Shown: positions 9,241-18,376 of the stretch, one piece after another
Position numbering within the stretch: position 1 is the first letter of the stretch
Layout: each line of letters starts with the position of its first letter
Origin: RYN-230 sp963718305
Lineage (GTDB): Bacteria; Actinomycetota; Actinomycetes; Streptosporangiales; Streptosporangiaceae
Assembly: GCA_963718305.1 (NCBI GenBank)
Contig: CAVQZG010000008.1
Location: 124,001-188,000, forward strand
Length of the DNA stretch: 64,000 nt
Direction of reading: 5' to 3'
The notes under the pieces: generated by a model
Databases searched by the model: none
The model's input: the letters and a program-made list of their open reading frames with translations, nothing else
Told to the model about the DNA's origin: nothing
Made by a program: the position numbers and the translations under genes

Positions 9241-10197
9241 CTACCGCTGCTGAGCAGCGCGCCGCAGCTCCGGGGGCGGCGCGAAGACCAGCCGCTCCTC
9301 GACCGCCTCGACGTCCTCCACGGTGCCGAAACCGTGCTCCGCCAGGTACTCAAGCACGCCGCTTACCAGTTCCTCGGGAACCGAGGCCCCACTGGTCAGG
9401 CCGACCGTGCGCGCCTCGTCCAGCCAGGCCGGGTCGATAGCCGTGGCGTCCTCGACCAGGTAGGACGCGGGAGCACCAGCATCCAGGGCCACCTCGACCA
9501 GGCGGACCGAGTTCGACGAATTAGCCGACCCCACGACGATCACCACGTCCGACTCGGTGGCGATCTTCTTCACCGCGACCTGACGGTTCTGGGTGGCGTA
9601 GCAGATGTCGTCGCTGGGCGGGTCGGCCAGATTCGGGAACCGCTCGCGCAGCGCCGCCACCGTCTGCAGGGTCTCGTCCACGGACAGCGTGGTCTGTGAT
9701 AGCCAGGCCACCTTCTCCGGGTCGCGGACCTGGACATCCGCACCACCCTCGGGGCCGTCCACCAGGTGAATCCGGCCCGGGGCCTCCCCGGTCGTGCCGA
9801 CCACTTCCTCATGGTTCTCATGGCCGATGAGGAGGATGTCGTAGTCCTGGGCGGCGAACCGCTTGGCCTCGTTGTGCACCTTGGTGACCAGCGGGCAGGT
9901 GGCGTCGATGGTCCGCAGGTTGCGGCGCTTCGCCTCCTCGCGCACTTCGGGCGATATCCCGTGGGCGGAAAAGACCACGACGGCGCCCTCGGGCACGCTC
10001 TCGGCCTCTTCCACGAAGATCGCGCCGCGCTTCTCGAGCTCACGGACCACGTGGGTGTTGTGGACGATCTGCTTACGCACGTATACCGGGGCACCGTAGC
10101 GTTCGAGGGCCGTCTCGACGGCCTGCACGGCCCGGTCCACCCCCGCACAGTAACCCCGGGGCCTGGCCAGTAGTACGCGTCGGGTAGTCGCGGGCAT
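9241..10197 (-). CDS. ispH: 4-hydroxy-3-methylbut-2-enyl diphosphate reductase
   Basis: Last step of the MEP isoprenoid pathway, converting HMBPP to IPP and DMAPP with a [4Fe-4S] cluster. The three cluster cysteines are visible in RGYCAGV (Cys17), DATCPLV and DDICYATQNRQ. The HNTHVV, SAHG and TTLSVDET motifs are also present. The length of 318 residues is normal and the gene is intact. It converges with the DUF6542 gene and is divergent from the lipid-droplet-type gene. Confidence 0.95.
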   Translation of the reverse strand: MPATTRRVLLARPRGYCAGVDRAVQAVETALERYGAPVYVRKQIVHNTHVVRELEKRGAIFVEEAESVPEGAVVVFSAHGISPEVREEAKRRNLRTIDATCPLVTKVHNEAKRFAAQDYDILLIGHENHEEVVGTTGEAPGRIHLVDGPEGGADVQVRDPEKVAWLSQTTLSVDETLQTVAALRERFPNLADPPSDDICYATQNRQVAVKKIATESDVVIVVGSANSSNSVRLVEVALDAGAPASYLVEDATAIDPAWLDEARTVGLTSGASVPEELVSGVLEYLAEHGFGTVEDVEAVEERLVFAPPPELRRAAQQR

Positions 10198-10474
10198 GTC
10201 CCCTATGGTAGTTGAGCCCGGCCTGCCCCATGCCAGGGCGGCTCCCCCGTACCGGGCGGCCCGCCAAGCTCACTGGTCACCGGCCCGTACCGCCACGGAA
10301 GCACCAATCCCCCCAGCAGCAGGTCGTGACAGGGTCATGCTCGATCTGGTACGACTGTGCCTGTCACGGACCCATGCTGCGCCGCCGGGGTCGGAAGGCC
10401 CGGCCGGCAGGCCCGTGGGTCGCGTGGGCACCCGGAGCCCTCACGCCGGGACATACCCGAGGAGAACGATCAAA

Positions 10475-11230
10475 ATGCCTTTGCCGCAGGTCAATGACCG
10501 CCTCAAGGAAATCCCTGCGCAGGCGTTGCGGACAGTGTTCGCCACCATCGGCCAGGTCCTGCTGGTCGCGGACCGGCTCCGGGCGCGGGCCGCCGGACAG
10601 CCCTCAGGCAGCGGCCAGGCCACGGCCACCCGGCCAGCCGATCGGGCTCCGGCCCCGGCTCCGCCCCGTCCGGCCAAGCCGGCCAAGCCGGTTAAGCCGG
10701 CCAGGGCGGCTAAGCCGGCCACGCCGGGCGCGGAACCCTCGCGCTGGCGGTCACTGGATAAGACGGGGAACGTCAGGCTGCTCGACGGGGACGAAGAGCA
10801 GGACGACGAGGACGTGCCCGTAGTCACTCAGGCCGTTTCCGAGCCGGCGCCCGCCCCCGCGCCGCCCGCCGAGTACACGCCCACCGAGGTTGTCCCCGCC
10901 GTAGCTGTCCCCGCGGAGCCCGCTGCAGCCAAGCCCGCTCCAGCCGGGCCAGCCCTGGCCGCGCCCACCCTGGCCGAGGTCACCGCCCAGGAGCCCGTTC
11001 CGGTCGAGCCGGCTCACTCCGAGCCAGCCCCGGCGGTGGTGGCCGACAGCCAGGCCCTGCCCGTCCCGAACTACGACCAGCTCTCGGTGGCCTCACTGCG
11101 GGCCCGGTTGCGGGTGCTGGATGCCGGGCAGGTCCAGACGCTGCTCGACTACGAGAAAGCCCACGAGAGCCGCCCGGCCGTGATCACCCTGTTCGAGCGC
11201 CGCCTCACCAAGCTCGACGAAGGTATCTGA
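10475..11230 (+). CDS. Lipid droplet-associated-type protein
   Basis: A 251-residue protein with an amphipathic N-terminal segment (about residues 1-35), an Ala/Pro/Lys-rich middle with PAKPAKPVKPA repeats, and a conserved C-terminus (about 205-250, YDQLSVASLRARLRVLD ... YEKAHESRPAVITLFERRL). The C-terminus matches actinobacterial proteins annotated as lipid droplet-associated, which usually lie beside ispH and xseA as here. ATG 10475 follows a GAGGAGAACG site. The family call is by recognition of the C-terminus; its role in lipid storage is family knowledge only. Confidence 0.65.
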   Translation: MPLPQVNDRLKEIPAQALRTVFATIGQVLLVADRLRARAAGQPSGSGQATATRPADRAPAPAPPRPAKPAKPVKPARAAKPATPGAEPSRWRSLDKTGNVRLLDGDEEQDDEDVPVVTQAVSEPAPAPAPPAEYTPTEVVPAVAVPAEPAAAKPAPAGPALAAPTLAEVTAQEPVPVEPAHSEPAPAVVADSQALPVPNYDQLSVASLRARLRVLDAGQVQTLLDYEKAHESRPAVITLFERRLTKLDEGI

Positions 11231-11252
11231 GGCCCGGCCGGGGCCAGCCATC

Positions 11253-12458
11253 ATGGCGCTCGACACCTCACCCGAAGCACCGGTCCCGGTCCGCACCATC
11301 CTGAGGCTGACCAGCGAGTGGATCGGCCGTCTCGGCCGGGTCTGGGTCGAAGGCCAGATCGCCGAGCTGACCCGGCGCGGCAGCACGGCGTTCCTGACCC
11401 TGCGTGACCCGGTCGCGGCGGTCTCGGTCCGGGTGATCTGCCCGCGCACGGTGCTGGATGCCACCGACCCGCCGCCCGCCGAGGGAGCCCGGGTCCTGAT
11501 CTGGGCGAAACCCGACTTCAATACCAACCGGGGCTCGTTCTCCCTTTCCGCCACGGAAATCCGGGCCGTGGGCATCGGTGAACTGCTGGCCCGGCTGGAA
11601 CGGCTCCGCCGCGCGCTGGCGGCCGAAGGCCTATTCGCCGCCGAGCGCAAGCGGCCACTGCCGTTCCTGCCCGGCAAGATCGGCCTGATCTGCGGACGCG
11701 ACTCGGCGGCCGAAAAGGACGTGCTGCGCAATTCCGCCCATCGGTGGCCCGCCGTCCAGTTCCGGGTCGAGCCGGTGGCGGTCCAGGGTTCGTACGCGGT
11801 GGGCGAGATCGTGGACGCGCTGCACCGGCTGGACGCCGATCCGTCGGTGGACGTGATCGTCATCACCCGGGGCGGCGGGTCGATCGAGGACCTGCTGCCG
11901 TTCTCCGACGAAACCCTGATCCGGGCGGTGGCGGCGGCGAAGTCCCCGGTGGTTAGCGCGATCGGGCACGAGCAGGACACACCCCTGCTGGACCTGGTCG
12001 CCGACGTGCGCGCATCCACGCCCACCGACGCCGCGCGGCGCGTGGTGCCGGACGTGAGCGAGCAGGTCGCGCTCATCACCCAGTTGCGCGGCCGGGCCCG
12101 CCGCTGCCTCACCGGGCGGATGGAGCGGGAGACCGCGTGGCTGGCCGGCCTGCGGTCCCGGCCCGCCCTGGCCTCCCCGGTCCGGGAGATCGAACGACGC
12201 CAGGAACTGATCACCGGGCTCACCGAACGGGCCCGGCGGCGGCTGTCCGCCTCGCTGGACCGCGCCGGGGATGACGTGTCCCACGTGCGGGCCCGGTTGC
12301 TGGCCCTGTCCCCCGCGACCACCCTGCGCCGCGGCTACGCCATCGTGCAGCGCCCTGACGGCAGCGTGGTGCGCGCCGCCGCGGAGGTGCCGCCCGGGGA
12401 ACGGCTCACCCTCCGGTTCGCCGACGACCAGCTCACCGCGGTGTCGGACGAGCAGTAA
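11253..12458 (+). CDS. xseA: Exodeoxyribonuclease VII large subunit
   Basis: Catalytic subunit of exonuclease VII, which degrades single-stranded DNA. There is an N-terminal OB fold (about residues 12-105), then the catalytic core with GLICGRDSAAEKDVL, VIVITRGGGSIEDLLPF and AIGHEQDTPLLDLVADVRASTPTDAA. A coiled-coil part and the C-terminal TLRRGYAIVQ motif follow. The gene is intact at 401 residues. The small-subunit gene xseB normally follows directly; here it lies 3.7 kb away on the other strand. Confidence 0.95.
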   Translation: MALDTSPEAPVPVRTILRLTSEWIGRLGRVWVEGQIAELTRRGSTAFLTLRDPVAAVSVRVICPRTVLDATDPPPAEGARVLIWAKPDFNTNRGSFSLSATEIRAVGIGELLARLERLRRALAAEGLFAAERKRPLPFLPGKIGLICGRDSAAEKDVLRNSAHRWPAVQFRVEPVAVQGSYAVGEIVDALHRLDADPSVDVIVITRGGGSIEDLLPFSDETLIRAVAAAKSPVVSAIGHEQDTPLLDLVADVRASTPTDAARRVVPDVSEQVALITQLRGRARRCLTGRMERETAWLAGLRSRPALASPVREIERRQELITGLTERARRRLSASLDRAGDDVSHVRARLLALSPATTLRRGYAIVQRPDGSVVRAAAEVPPGERLTLRFADDQLTAVSDEQ

Positions 12459-12706
12459 TCCCAGCCGCCAGATCGTGCTGGCCAGCGCGGATGGCGGGTC
12501 GGTCGATGGCCGCGGCGACGGGCATGTCCCAGTCGGCGGTCTCGCGGATCTGGGGGGCGTTCGGCCTCAAGCCCACCTGGTGCAGACCTGGAAGTTGTCG
12601 GCGGACCCGCAGATCAGGCCCGGCAGCCATGCCTCGCCCAGTCTCCCCAGGTCACAGGGACAGGCGGACTTTTGACACCCGACAGGCCGCCCGCCGGACG
12701 GTGGTG

Positions 12707-13528
12707 TTACTCCGTGAGTGCGGGCATGGCCGGCCGGGGCGCCGCGGGGGAGTCGCCGGTGGTTTCGCTGATGCCGTACCGGCGGTAGAGGGCGGCGAGG
12801 GGGCCAGGGGCCCACCAGTTCCAGCGGCCGAGCAGTCGCATGGTCGCGGGAACCAGGAGTGTCCGCACCAGGGCCGCGTCCACCGTGATGGCGGTGAGCA
12901 TGCCAATCCCGATGATCTTGGCGAAGACGACCTGGCCGGTGGCCAAGCCAGCCAGGACCACGATGAGCAGCAGCGCGGCGGAGGTGATGATCTGGCCGGT
13001 ACGTTGCAGTCCGGTGGCGACCGCAGTGGTGTTGTCTCCGGTGGCGTCGTATTCCTCGCGTACCCGGGCCAGCAGGAACACCTCGTAGTCGGTGGCCAGG
13101 CCGAAGAGCGCGGCCAGCAGGAAGACCGGTGTGGAGGGTTCCAGGAACCCGGTCGCGGTGAAGCCGAGCAGGTGGGAGAGGTGGCCATCCTGGAAGATCC
13201 AGACCACCACGCCGAACGACGCGGCGATCGACACCAGGCTCATCACGGCCGCCTTGACCGGCAGCAGTACTGACCCGAACGCGAGGAACAACAAGACCAG
13301 GGTGACCGTGGCCATGATCGCGGCCATCCACGGGAGGTAAACGGCGAGGCTATGGATACGGTCCATGTCCTGGGCGGTACGGCCGCCCACGAGCATCGTC
13401 ACCCCGGCGGGTGCAGGGAGATTGCGGATGGCATGTACCGCGTCGCTGGCCTGGGGCCCGGTTGGCGCGCCAACGTCGCCGGCCGTGAGCAGGATGGTGT
13501 CACCGCGGCTCCCGGCGCGGCCGCACAC
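12707..13528 (-). CDS. MMPL family transporter, C-terminal part (frameshifted)
   Basis: Encodes the second half of an RND-type MMPL transporter: part of the second extracytoplasmic loop, then about six membrane segments with the conserved GLATDYEVFLLARVREEY motif. It begins with a GTG whose bases overlap the end of the N-terminal part within GTGTGCGG. The two frames therefore differ by one base and together give one normal protein of about 720 residues. Two separately made halves are unlikely to be functional unless they reassemble. Confidence 0.8.
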   Translation of the reverse strand: MCGRAGSRGDTILLTAGDVGAPTGPQASDAVHAIRNLPAPAGVTMLVGGRTAQDMDRIHSLAVYLPWMAAIMATVTLVLLFLAFGSVLLPVKAAVMSLVSIAASFGVVVWIFQDGHLSHLLGFTATGFLEPSTPVFLLAALFGLATDYEVFLLARVREEYDATGDNTTAVATGLQRTGQIITSAALLLIVVLAGLATGQVVFAKIIGIGMLTAITVDAALVRTLLVPATMRLLGRWNWWAPGPLAALYRRYGISETTGDSPAAPRPAMPALTE

Positions 13529-14888
13529 CGGTAATCCCGCGTTGTGCCTGGATCCGGGTGGCCAGTTGCTGTGCCTGTAGGGGAGTTACGCCGCGCAGCA
13601 CGACCTGGATCGGGTCCGTGGTGCCTCCGCGGAACTCGGTCTGGATCCGGGCGGTGACCATGCGGGGCTGGCTTCCCGGGGGCAGGATCCGTTCGTCGAG
13701 GCCGCCGAAGTGGGCGTGGCCCAACGGTATGGCCAGGATGGCCAGCACCGCGACCACGGCGGCCAGGTAGTGCACCGGACGGCGCATCACAACCCGGGTC
13801 ACGGCCGCCCACACCTGCTGGCTGGGATCGCCTGCCTGGCCGGTCTGGCGGTTGCGGCCCGGAAGCGGGATGCGCAGCGCGTTGATGCGCGGGCCGAGGA
13901 CCGCGAGCAGGGCGGGCAACACGGTGAGCGCGCCCGTCATGGCCAGCAAGACCGCAGCGATCCCGCCCAGCCCCATAGACCGTAGGAACACCTGCGGGAA
14001 GATCAGCAGGCTGGCGAACGACAGGCAGATCAGCGTGCCGGAGACCAGCACCGTACGCCCGGCGGTGGCCATGGTCGCGGCGACCGCGGCTGGGGTGTTC
14101 TGGCCCGCGCGAAGGTGCTCACGGAATCGGCTGATGATCAGCAGCGAGTAGTCGATGGCCATGCCCAGGCTGAGCACGGTGATGATGTTGACCGCGAAGG
14201 TCGAAACATCGGTGATCTGGGTGAGCAGCCGGGTGACGGTCAGCGAGCCGAGGATGGCCAGAATGCCAATCAGCAGCGGCATCCCGGCGGCTACCAGCCC
14301 CCCGAAGATGAAGACCAGCAGCACCAGCACGACTGGCATGGCCAGCATCTCCCCTTTGGAGACGTCTTGCTTGGTCAGGTCGTCGGTGACGACGTTGAAC
14401 GCGGTGAGACCGCCCACCTGGGTCCGCACGCCGTGCACGTAGAGGGCTGGGCGCAGTGACTGGTAGGCGGCGCGCTTGCCGGTGTCGTCGGGGGCGGTGA
14501 GCGTGATCGCCGCGTAGGTGGCATGCCGGTCCCGGGACACCAGCCCACCTGCCACCCCCGCGTCCTGGTAGTAGCTGACCACGTGCGCCACCCCGCGGCG
14601 GCGCTCCAGTGCGCGCAGGGCCGCACTTACCGGGCCCCGGAACGCAGGGTCGTCGACCGTGGCGCTGCGGCTGGAATACAGCACCACCACGTCCGGGCTC
14701 TGGGCGCCCAATCGCGCGGCGATCTGCTGCACCTTGGCCGATGCGCTGGCCGGGTCGTCGAACCCGCCGTTCACCAGGGATCCGAACACCCCGCTTCCCC
14801 ACACGGCACCGGCCAGGGCGAGTACCAGCCCGGCGGCCAGCACCAACCACCGCGCTCCGATCACCGTTGAACTCCACCGCGCGAGCAT
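13500..14888 (-). CDS. MMPL family transporter, N-terminal part (frameshifted)
   Basis: A 462-residue reading frame with a first membrane segment near 10-32, a periplasmic loop, and membrane segments 2-6 containing VLSLGMAIDYSLLIISRFREHL. The second periplasmic loop then begins, and the frame is lost at GITGV (about 13535). MMPL proteins export lipids or small molecules using proton motive force. It follows the monooxygenase-domain gene by about 100 bp on the same strand, under the TetR-type operator at 15305-15347. Confidence 0.8.
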   Translation of the reverse strand: MLARWSSTVIGARWLVLAAGLVLALAGAVWGSGVFGSLVNGGFDDPASASAKVQQIAARLGAQSPDVVVLYSSRSATVDDPAFRGPVSAALRALERRRGVAHVVSYYQDAGVAGGLVSRDRHATYAAITLTAPDDTGKRAAYQSLRPALYVHGVRTQVGGLTAFNVVTDDLTKQDVSKGEMLAMPVVLVLLVFIFGGLVAAGMPLLIGILAILGSLTVTRLLTQITDVSTFAVNIITVLSLGMAIDYSLLIISRFREHLRAGQNTPAAVAATMATAGRTVLVSGTLICLSFASLLIFPQVFLRSMGLGGIAAVLLAMTGALTVLPALLAVLGPRINALRIPLPGRNRQTGQAGDPSQQVWAAVTRVVMRRPVHYLAAVVAVLAILAIPLGHAHFGGLDERILPPGSQPRMVTARIQTEFRGGTTDPIQVVLRGVTPLQAQQLATRIQAQRGITGVRPRREPR

Positions 14889-14990
14889 CGTCGCCTCCTG
14901 ATCGGCGCCTAGGCGGGTAGGGGTATGTTCACGCCCGGATGCAGCAGTAGGCCAGGTGCGACTGCTGGCGGCCGCGCCTGCGCCGCCGGG

Positions 14991-15281
14991 CTATCTCTCG
15001 TCGACGATCTCGGCGAAATCGGCGGTGACATCCTTGATGAGCGAGAACGCCACCCCGGCCTCAGGGAGGGTCGGCGCGCCCTCGATGGCCGCCTGTACCC
15101 GGGCCAGGGAGTCCCAGCGCCACATGTCGATCCAGGTCTCCTCGTTGACCTTCGCGAGCCGTGCTTCGGTAAGCCCGGGGAACGCATCCCTGGTCGCCGC
15201 GATCAAAGCGACGCGCGTGGCCAGCATCTTCTCGGTGTCCGCGGGGTCGATCGTGAAGCGGACGAGCCGGTAAACGGCCAT
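14991..15281 (-). CDS. Antibiotic biosynthesis monooxygenase (ABM) domain protein
   Basis: A 96-residue single ABM/dimeric alpha-beta-barrel domain. It has the N-terminal strand MAVYRLVRFTID, the central TRDAFPGLTEARLAKVNEETW and the strand WIDMWRWDS. Such proteins are small cofactor-free oxygenases or quinol-modifying enzymes, and the substrate is unknown. It is the first gene of the leftward unit with the MMPL gene. Its start faces the TetR gene across an 80 bp intergenic region containing a large palindrome. Confidence 0.75.
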   Translation of the reverse strand: MAVYRLVRFTIDPADTEKMLATRVALIAATRDAFPGLTEARLAKVNEETWIDMWRWDSLARVQAAIEGAPTLPEAGVAFSLIKDVTADFAEIVDER

Positions 15282-15304
15282 GGTGCTCTCCCATCCTGTT
15301 CTGG

Positions 15305-15347
15305 CTAGAGTCAGTCACTAGAGTTCATCACTAGTGAATGACTCTAG
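15305..15347. promoter_or_regulatory. Inverted-repeat operator between TetR and ABM/MMPL genes
   Basis: Left arm ctagagtcagtcactag (15305-15321) and right arm ctagtgaatgactctag (15331-15347) are inverted repeats with one mismatch, separated by 9 bp. The inner TCACTAGTGA (15328-15337) is itself a perfect palindrome. The position between divergent starts at 15281 and 15363 is that of a TetR operator controlling both directions. Confidence 0.8.
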
Positions 15348-15362
15348 AGATACACTACTGTC

Positions 15363-15997
15363 ATGACGCGGGTCAAGGGCGAAAACAAACGAGCCGAGAA
15401 GGCCAGGGCGACGCGGCAGCGGATGCTGGCCGCCGCACGTGAGCTGCTCATCGAGCAGGGTTACGGCGCGACGGCGATGCAGGACATCGCGGACCGGGCC
15501 GGCGTCGCTGTGCAGACCCTCTACTTCACCTTCGGCAACAAGCGATCCCTGCTGAAGGAGCTGGTCGAACGTCTCGATCGCCGGCGACCAGGAGCCGGTC
15601 GCGACGATGGACCGGCCCTGGTTCCGCGACGTCCTGGCCACCGACACCGCCGCCGCCCAGCTGCGGGCACATGTTCACGGCTCCCGGCAGGTCCTGGATC
15701 GGGTCGCCGAGATCACTGAAGTACTGCGCACCGCCGCGAAGACCGACCCCGAGATCGCCGAACTTTGGCCCCAAGACCCCGACCCGCGATTCACCGTCCT
15801 GTCCGCCGCCGCGAAAGCCCTCGTGGCCAAGCCGGGAGCCCGCGAGGGACTGTCCGCTCAGCACGCCGCCGACGTGCTGTTCGGCCTGATCAGCCCAGAG
15901 CTCTACCTGTTGCTAGTCCGCGATAACCCCGGCCGCCGGCCCTGCGCCAGAGCCCGCGGCCGCAGCTCTGGCCGCAGCACTGGCGCTAGTCGCCTGA
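15363..15997 (+). pseudogene. TetR family regulator, broken by frameshifts
   Basis: The N-terminal frame encodes a good TetR helix-turn-helix (MQDIADRAGVAVQTLYFTFGNK, about residues 36-57). One extra base in gtcgaacgtctcg, near 15573, then moves the ligand-binding domain into the frame read as VSIAGDQEPVATMDRPWF and onward to SPELYLLLVRD. A second shift near 15925 is likely, because a plausible C-terminus (ALAAALALVA, stop at 15995) lies in yet another frame. The gene is divergent from the ABM/MMPL unit and is its probable repressor. It is either decayed or carries sequencing indels. Confidence 0.75.
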
Positions 15998-16153
15998 GAC
16001 CGGCAAATCTCTGCCCGCCCATTACCTTCCAGGGCGTTTCTTCCTGCATTGAACGGGCGAAGACTCTGAACATTGCTTGAGGGGCTGGTGTGACACCCGG
16101 GAACTCGTGCTGTGAGGGGTGAGCCGACCGGGCGGTTTTCGTTGCGGCGAATT

Positions 16154-16435
16154 TTAAAAGGGCGCGTCCCGATCGGCGGATTCCGGGCCGCGGGCGGCCA
16201 TCGCCGCGGCGAGCCGGGCCCGCGCGCCCTCCAGCCACTGCTCGCAGATGGCGGCCAGCCGCTCGCCCCGTTCCCACAGGTCCAGCGACTGCTCCAGGGT
16301 CAGCCCGCCGCCCTCCAGCCGGCGGACCACCTCGGTGAGCTGGTCACGGGCCTGCTCGTAGCTGAGTGCGGCGGCCGGGCCGTCCCCGGCCGGCTGCGCT
16401 GTGTCATCCGCTGCTGGGGCGTCCTCGGCGCTCAC
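16154..16435 (-). CDS. xseB: Exodeoxyribonuclease VII small subunit
   Basis: A 93-residue protein with the XseB helical pair: SYEQARDQLTEVVRRLEGGG, then LTLEQSLDLWERGERLA and a C-terminal helix. The small subunit binds XseA in several copies and is needed for activity. It starts with GTG 16435, 4 bp after the stop of an upstream TetR gene, so the two are probably co-transcribed. Its orientation opposite to xseA, with a foreign-looking cassette in between, is unusual. Confidence 0.9.
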   Translation of the reverse strand: MSAEDAPAADDTAQPAGDGPAAALSYEQARDQLTEVVRRLEGGGLTLEQSLDLWERGERLAAICEQWLEGARARLAAAMAARGPESADRDAPF

Positions 16436-16439
16436 GGCA

Positions 16440-17072
16440 TCAACGTAGCCGGCTGGTCACGCCCGGGACCCGGGGACCGACTCCGGACAGGACATCGAGC
16501 ACGCCGTCGGCCAGCCGCCGGGCGTGGGCGGCGTCCTCGCCCAGCGACACCTCGGCCACCGCGAGCATCAGGGCTCCGGTCATCACGACCGCGATCGCCT
16601 CATCGACGGGCTCGGCGCTGCGGGCGAAGAAGTCCGCGTTCCGGCTGGCCCACTCGCGCAGCCGCTGGCGCATGATCAGGTCGAACCCGGGCGGCGCGTC
16701 CCCGGAGACGAACAGCCGGGACAGCTCACGATCCTCCAGGCAGCCGTCGAGGTAGGCGCGGGCCGCGGCGAGGAACAACTGCCGGGGCTCACTGACGCGG
16801 TCCGCACGGGCGCCGCGGGCCGCCTGGCGCGCGCGCCGCGCCTGGCCCTGGTGGAACTCCTCGAACAGCGAGACGTACAGGTCGGCCTTGCCGGTGAAGT
16901 GGTGATACAGGCTGCCCACGCTGGCGCCGGCCCGGGCCACGATCTCGGTCACCCCGGCCTGGTCGTAGCCCGCCGAGATGAACACCTCGCGGGCGGCGGC
17001 TAGCAAGGCGGCCCTGGTGACCGCGCCGCGGTCGGCGGGCCGCACGGTAGGCTGCGGAACATCTGTTGTCAT
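16440..17072 (-). CDS. TetR family transcriptional regulator
   Basis: About 210 residues. The N-terminal TetR helix-turn-helix is VTEIVARAGASVGSLYHHF, about residues 42-60, followed by an all-helical ligand domain. ATG 17072 (MTTDVPQP) was chosen; a longer frame to 17168 adds a non-conserved leader. It is transcribed with xseB and is divergent from glpX, so it may regulate its own operon. The ligand is unknown. Confidence 0.85.
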   Translation of the reverse strand: MTTDVPQPTVRPADRGAVTRAALLAAAREVFISAGYDQAGVTEIVARAGASVGSLYHHFTGKADLYVSLFEEFHQGQARRARQAARGARADRVSEPRQLFLAAARAYLDGCLEDRELSRLFVSGDAPPGFDLIMRQRLREWASRNADFFARSAEPVDEAIAVVMTGALMLAVAEVSLGEDAAHARRLADGVLDVLSGVGPRVPGVTSRLR

Positions 17073-17387
17073 TCGCCTGTCACCGCCTACGCAGTGCTCC
17101 CCAGGGTCGGGCCCCCCACGATTTAGGCCCCCCACGTCTGGCGCCAGGGTGTGTCGCCTAGCCGACAAGGCTACGCCCGCCCGTCAGGCACTGAGGATCG
17201 CGGCACTGGTCCACGGGTGCACAGGGGAAGAACGGCCACCCAGGGAAGGCGGTCTCTGCGATGACCGAGAACGAGGCAGCGTCCCCCCAGGGGCCCGCGC
17301 CGGTCGACCTGACGGCTGAGCCGGAGCAGGCACGCACCGGACCGCAACCTGGCCCTGGAGCTGGCCCGGGTCACCGAGGCCGGCGCG

Positions 17388-18320
17388 ATGGCCGCGGCCC
17401 GCTGGGTCGGCCGCGGCGACAAGAACGGCGCAGACGGCGCGGCCGTGCAGGCGATGCGGGCGCTGATCAACACGGTGTCCATGAACGGCGTGGTCGTCAT
17501 CGGCGAGGGCGAGAAGGACCGCGCGCCCATGCTCTACAACGGCGAGCAGGTCGGTGACGGCAGCGGCCCGGCCTGCGATGTGGCCGTGGACCCCATCGAC
17601 GGCACCCGGCTCACCGCCAACGGGATGCCGGACGCGATCGCCGTGCTGGCCGTGAGCGCGCGCGGGTCGATGTATGACCCTTCCGCGGTCTTCTACATGT
17701 CCAAGCTGGTCACCGGCCCGGCCGCGGCGGACGTGGTCGACATCGAGGCCCCGGCCGCGGACAACATCGCCGCCGTGGCCCGGGCCAAGGGCTGCTCCTC
17801 CTCGGACGTCACCGTGGTCATCCTGGACCGGCCGCGGCATGAGCGGCTCATCGCGGAGGTCCGGGCGGCCGGGGCCCGGATCAAGCTGATCACCGACGGC
17901 GACGTGGCCGGCTCGATCATGGCGGCGCGGGACGGCACCGGCGTGGACCTGCTGCTGGGAGTGGGCGGCACCCCGGAGGGGATCATCACGGCCTGCGCGA
18001 TCAAGTGCCTGGGCGGCGTCATCCAGGCCCGGCTCGCGCCCCGGGACGAAGCCGAGCGGGACAAGGCCCTCGCGGCCGGCCACGACCTCCGGCACGTGCT
18101 GACCACCGACGACCTGGTCACGTCCGAGGACGCGTTCTTCGCGGCCACCGGGATCACCGACGGCGAGCTGATGGCCGGCGTCCGGTTCCGGGCGGGCGGG
18201 GCCGCCACCCACTCGCTCGTCATGCGGGCCCGGTCCGGCACCATCCGCAACATCCACAGCGAGCACCAGCTCTGGAAGCTGCGCGCCTACAGCTCCATCA
18301 ACTTCGACAGTCCCTGCTAG
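17388..18320 (+). CDS. glpX: Class II fructose-1,6-bisphosphatase GlpX
   Basis: Gluconeogenic enzyme converting fructose-1,6-bisphosphate to fructose-6-phosphate. The signatures are GRGDKNGADGAAV, GVVVIGEGEKDRAPM, VDPIDGTRL and AARDGTGVDLLLG. The conserved N-terminal helix DRNLALELARVTEAGA lies in the same frame immediately upstream (17340-17387), but no usable start precedes it and a stop occurs at 17310. The natural start is probably ATG 17261 (MTENEAASPQ, with a GGGAAGG site), one base out of frame. A single indel between about 17320 and 17340 would restore a protein of about 350 residues. Confidence 0.88.
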   Translation: MAAARWVGRGDKNGADGAAVQAMRALINTVSMNGVVVIGEGEKDRAPMLYNGEQVGDGSGPACDVAVDPIDGTRLTANGMPDAIAVLAVSARGSMYDPSAVFYMSKLVTGPAAADVVDIEAPAADNIAAVARAKGCSSSDVTVVILDRPRHERLIAEVRAAGARIKLITDGDVAGSIMAARDGTGVDLLLGVGGTPEGIITACAIKCLGGVIQARLAPRDEAERDKALAAGHDLRHVLTTDDLVTSEDAFFAATGITDGELMAGVRFRAGGAATHSLVMRARSGTIRNIHSEHQLWKLRAYSSINFDSPC

Positions 18321-18376
18321 GGCGCGTGCCGCGCGGGCCCTGCTAGGCGCGGCCGCGTGCCTAGGCGCGGGCCCTG

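Noticed and set aside
15282..15362. att-like site or IS end at the CTAGAGTCA palindrome
   Set aside because: No transposase, flanking duplication or second copy is seen. Its place between divergent TetR and target genes fits an operator better.
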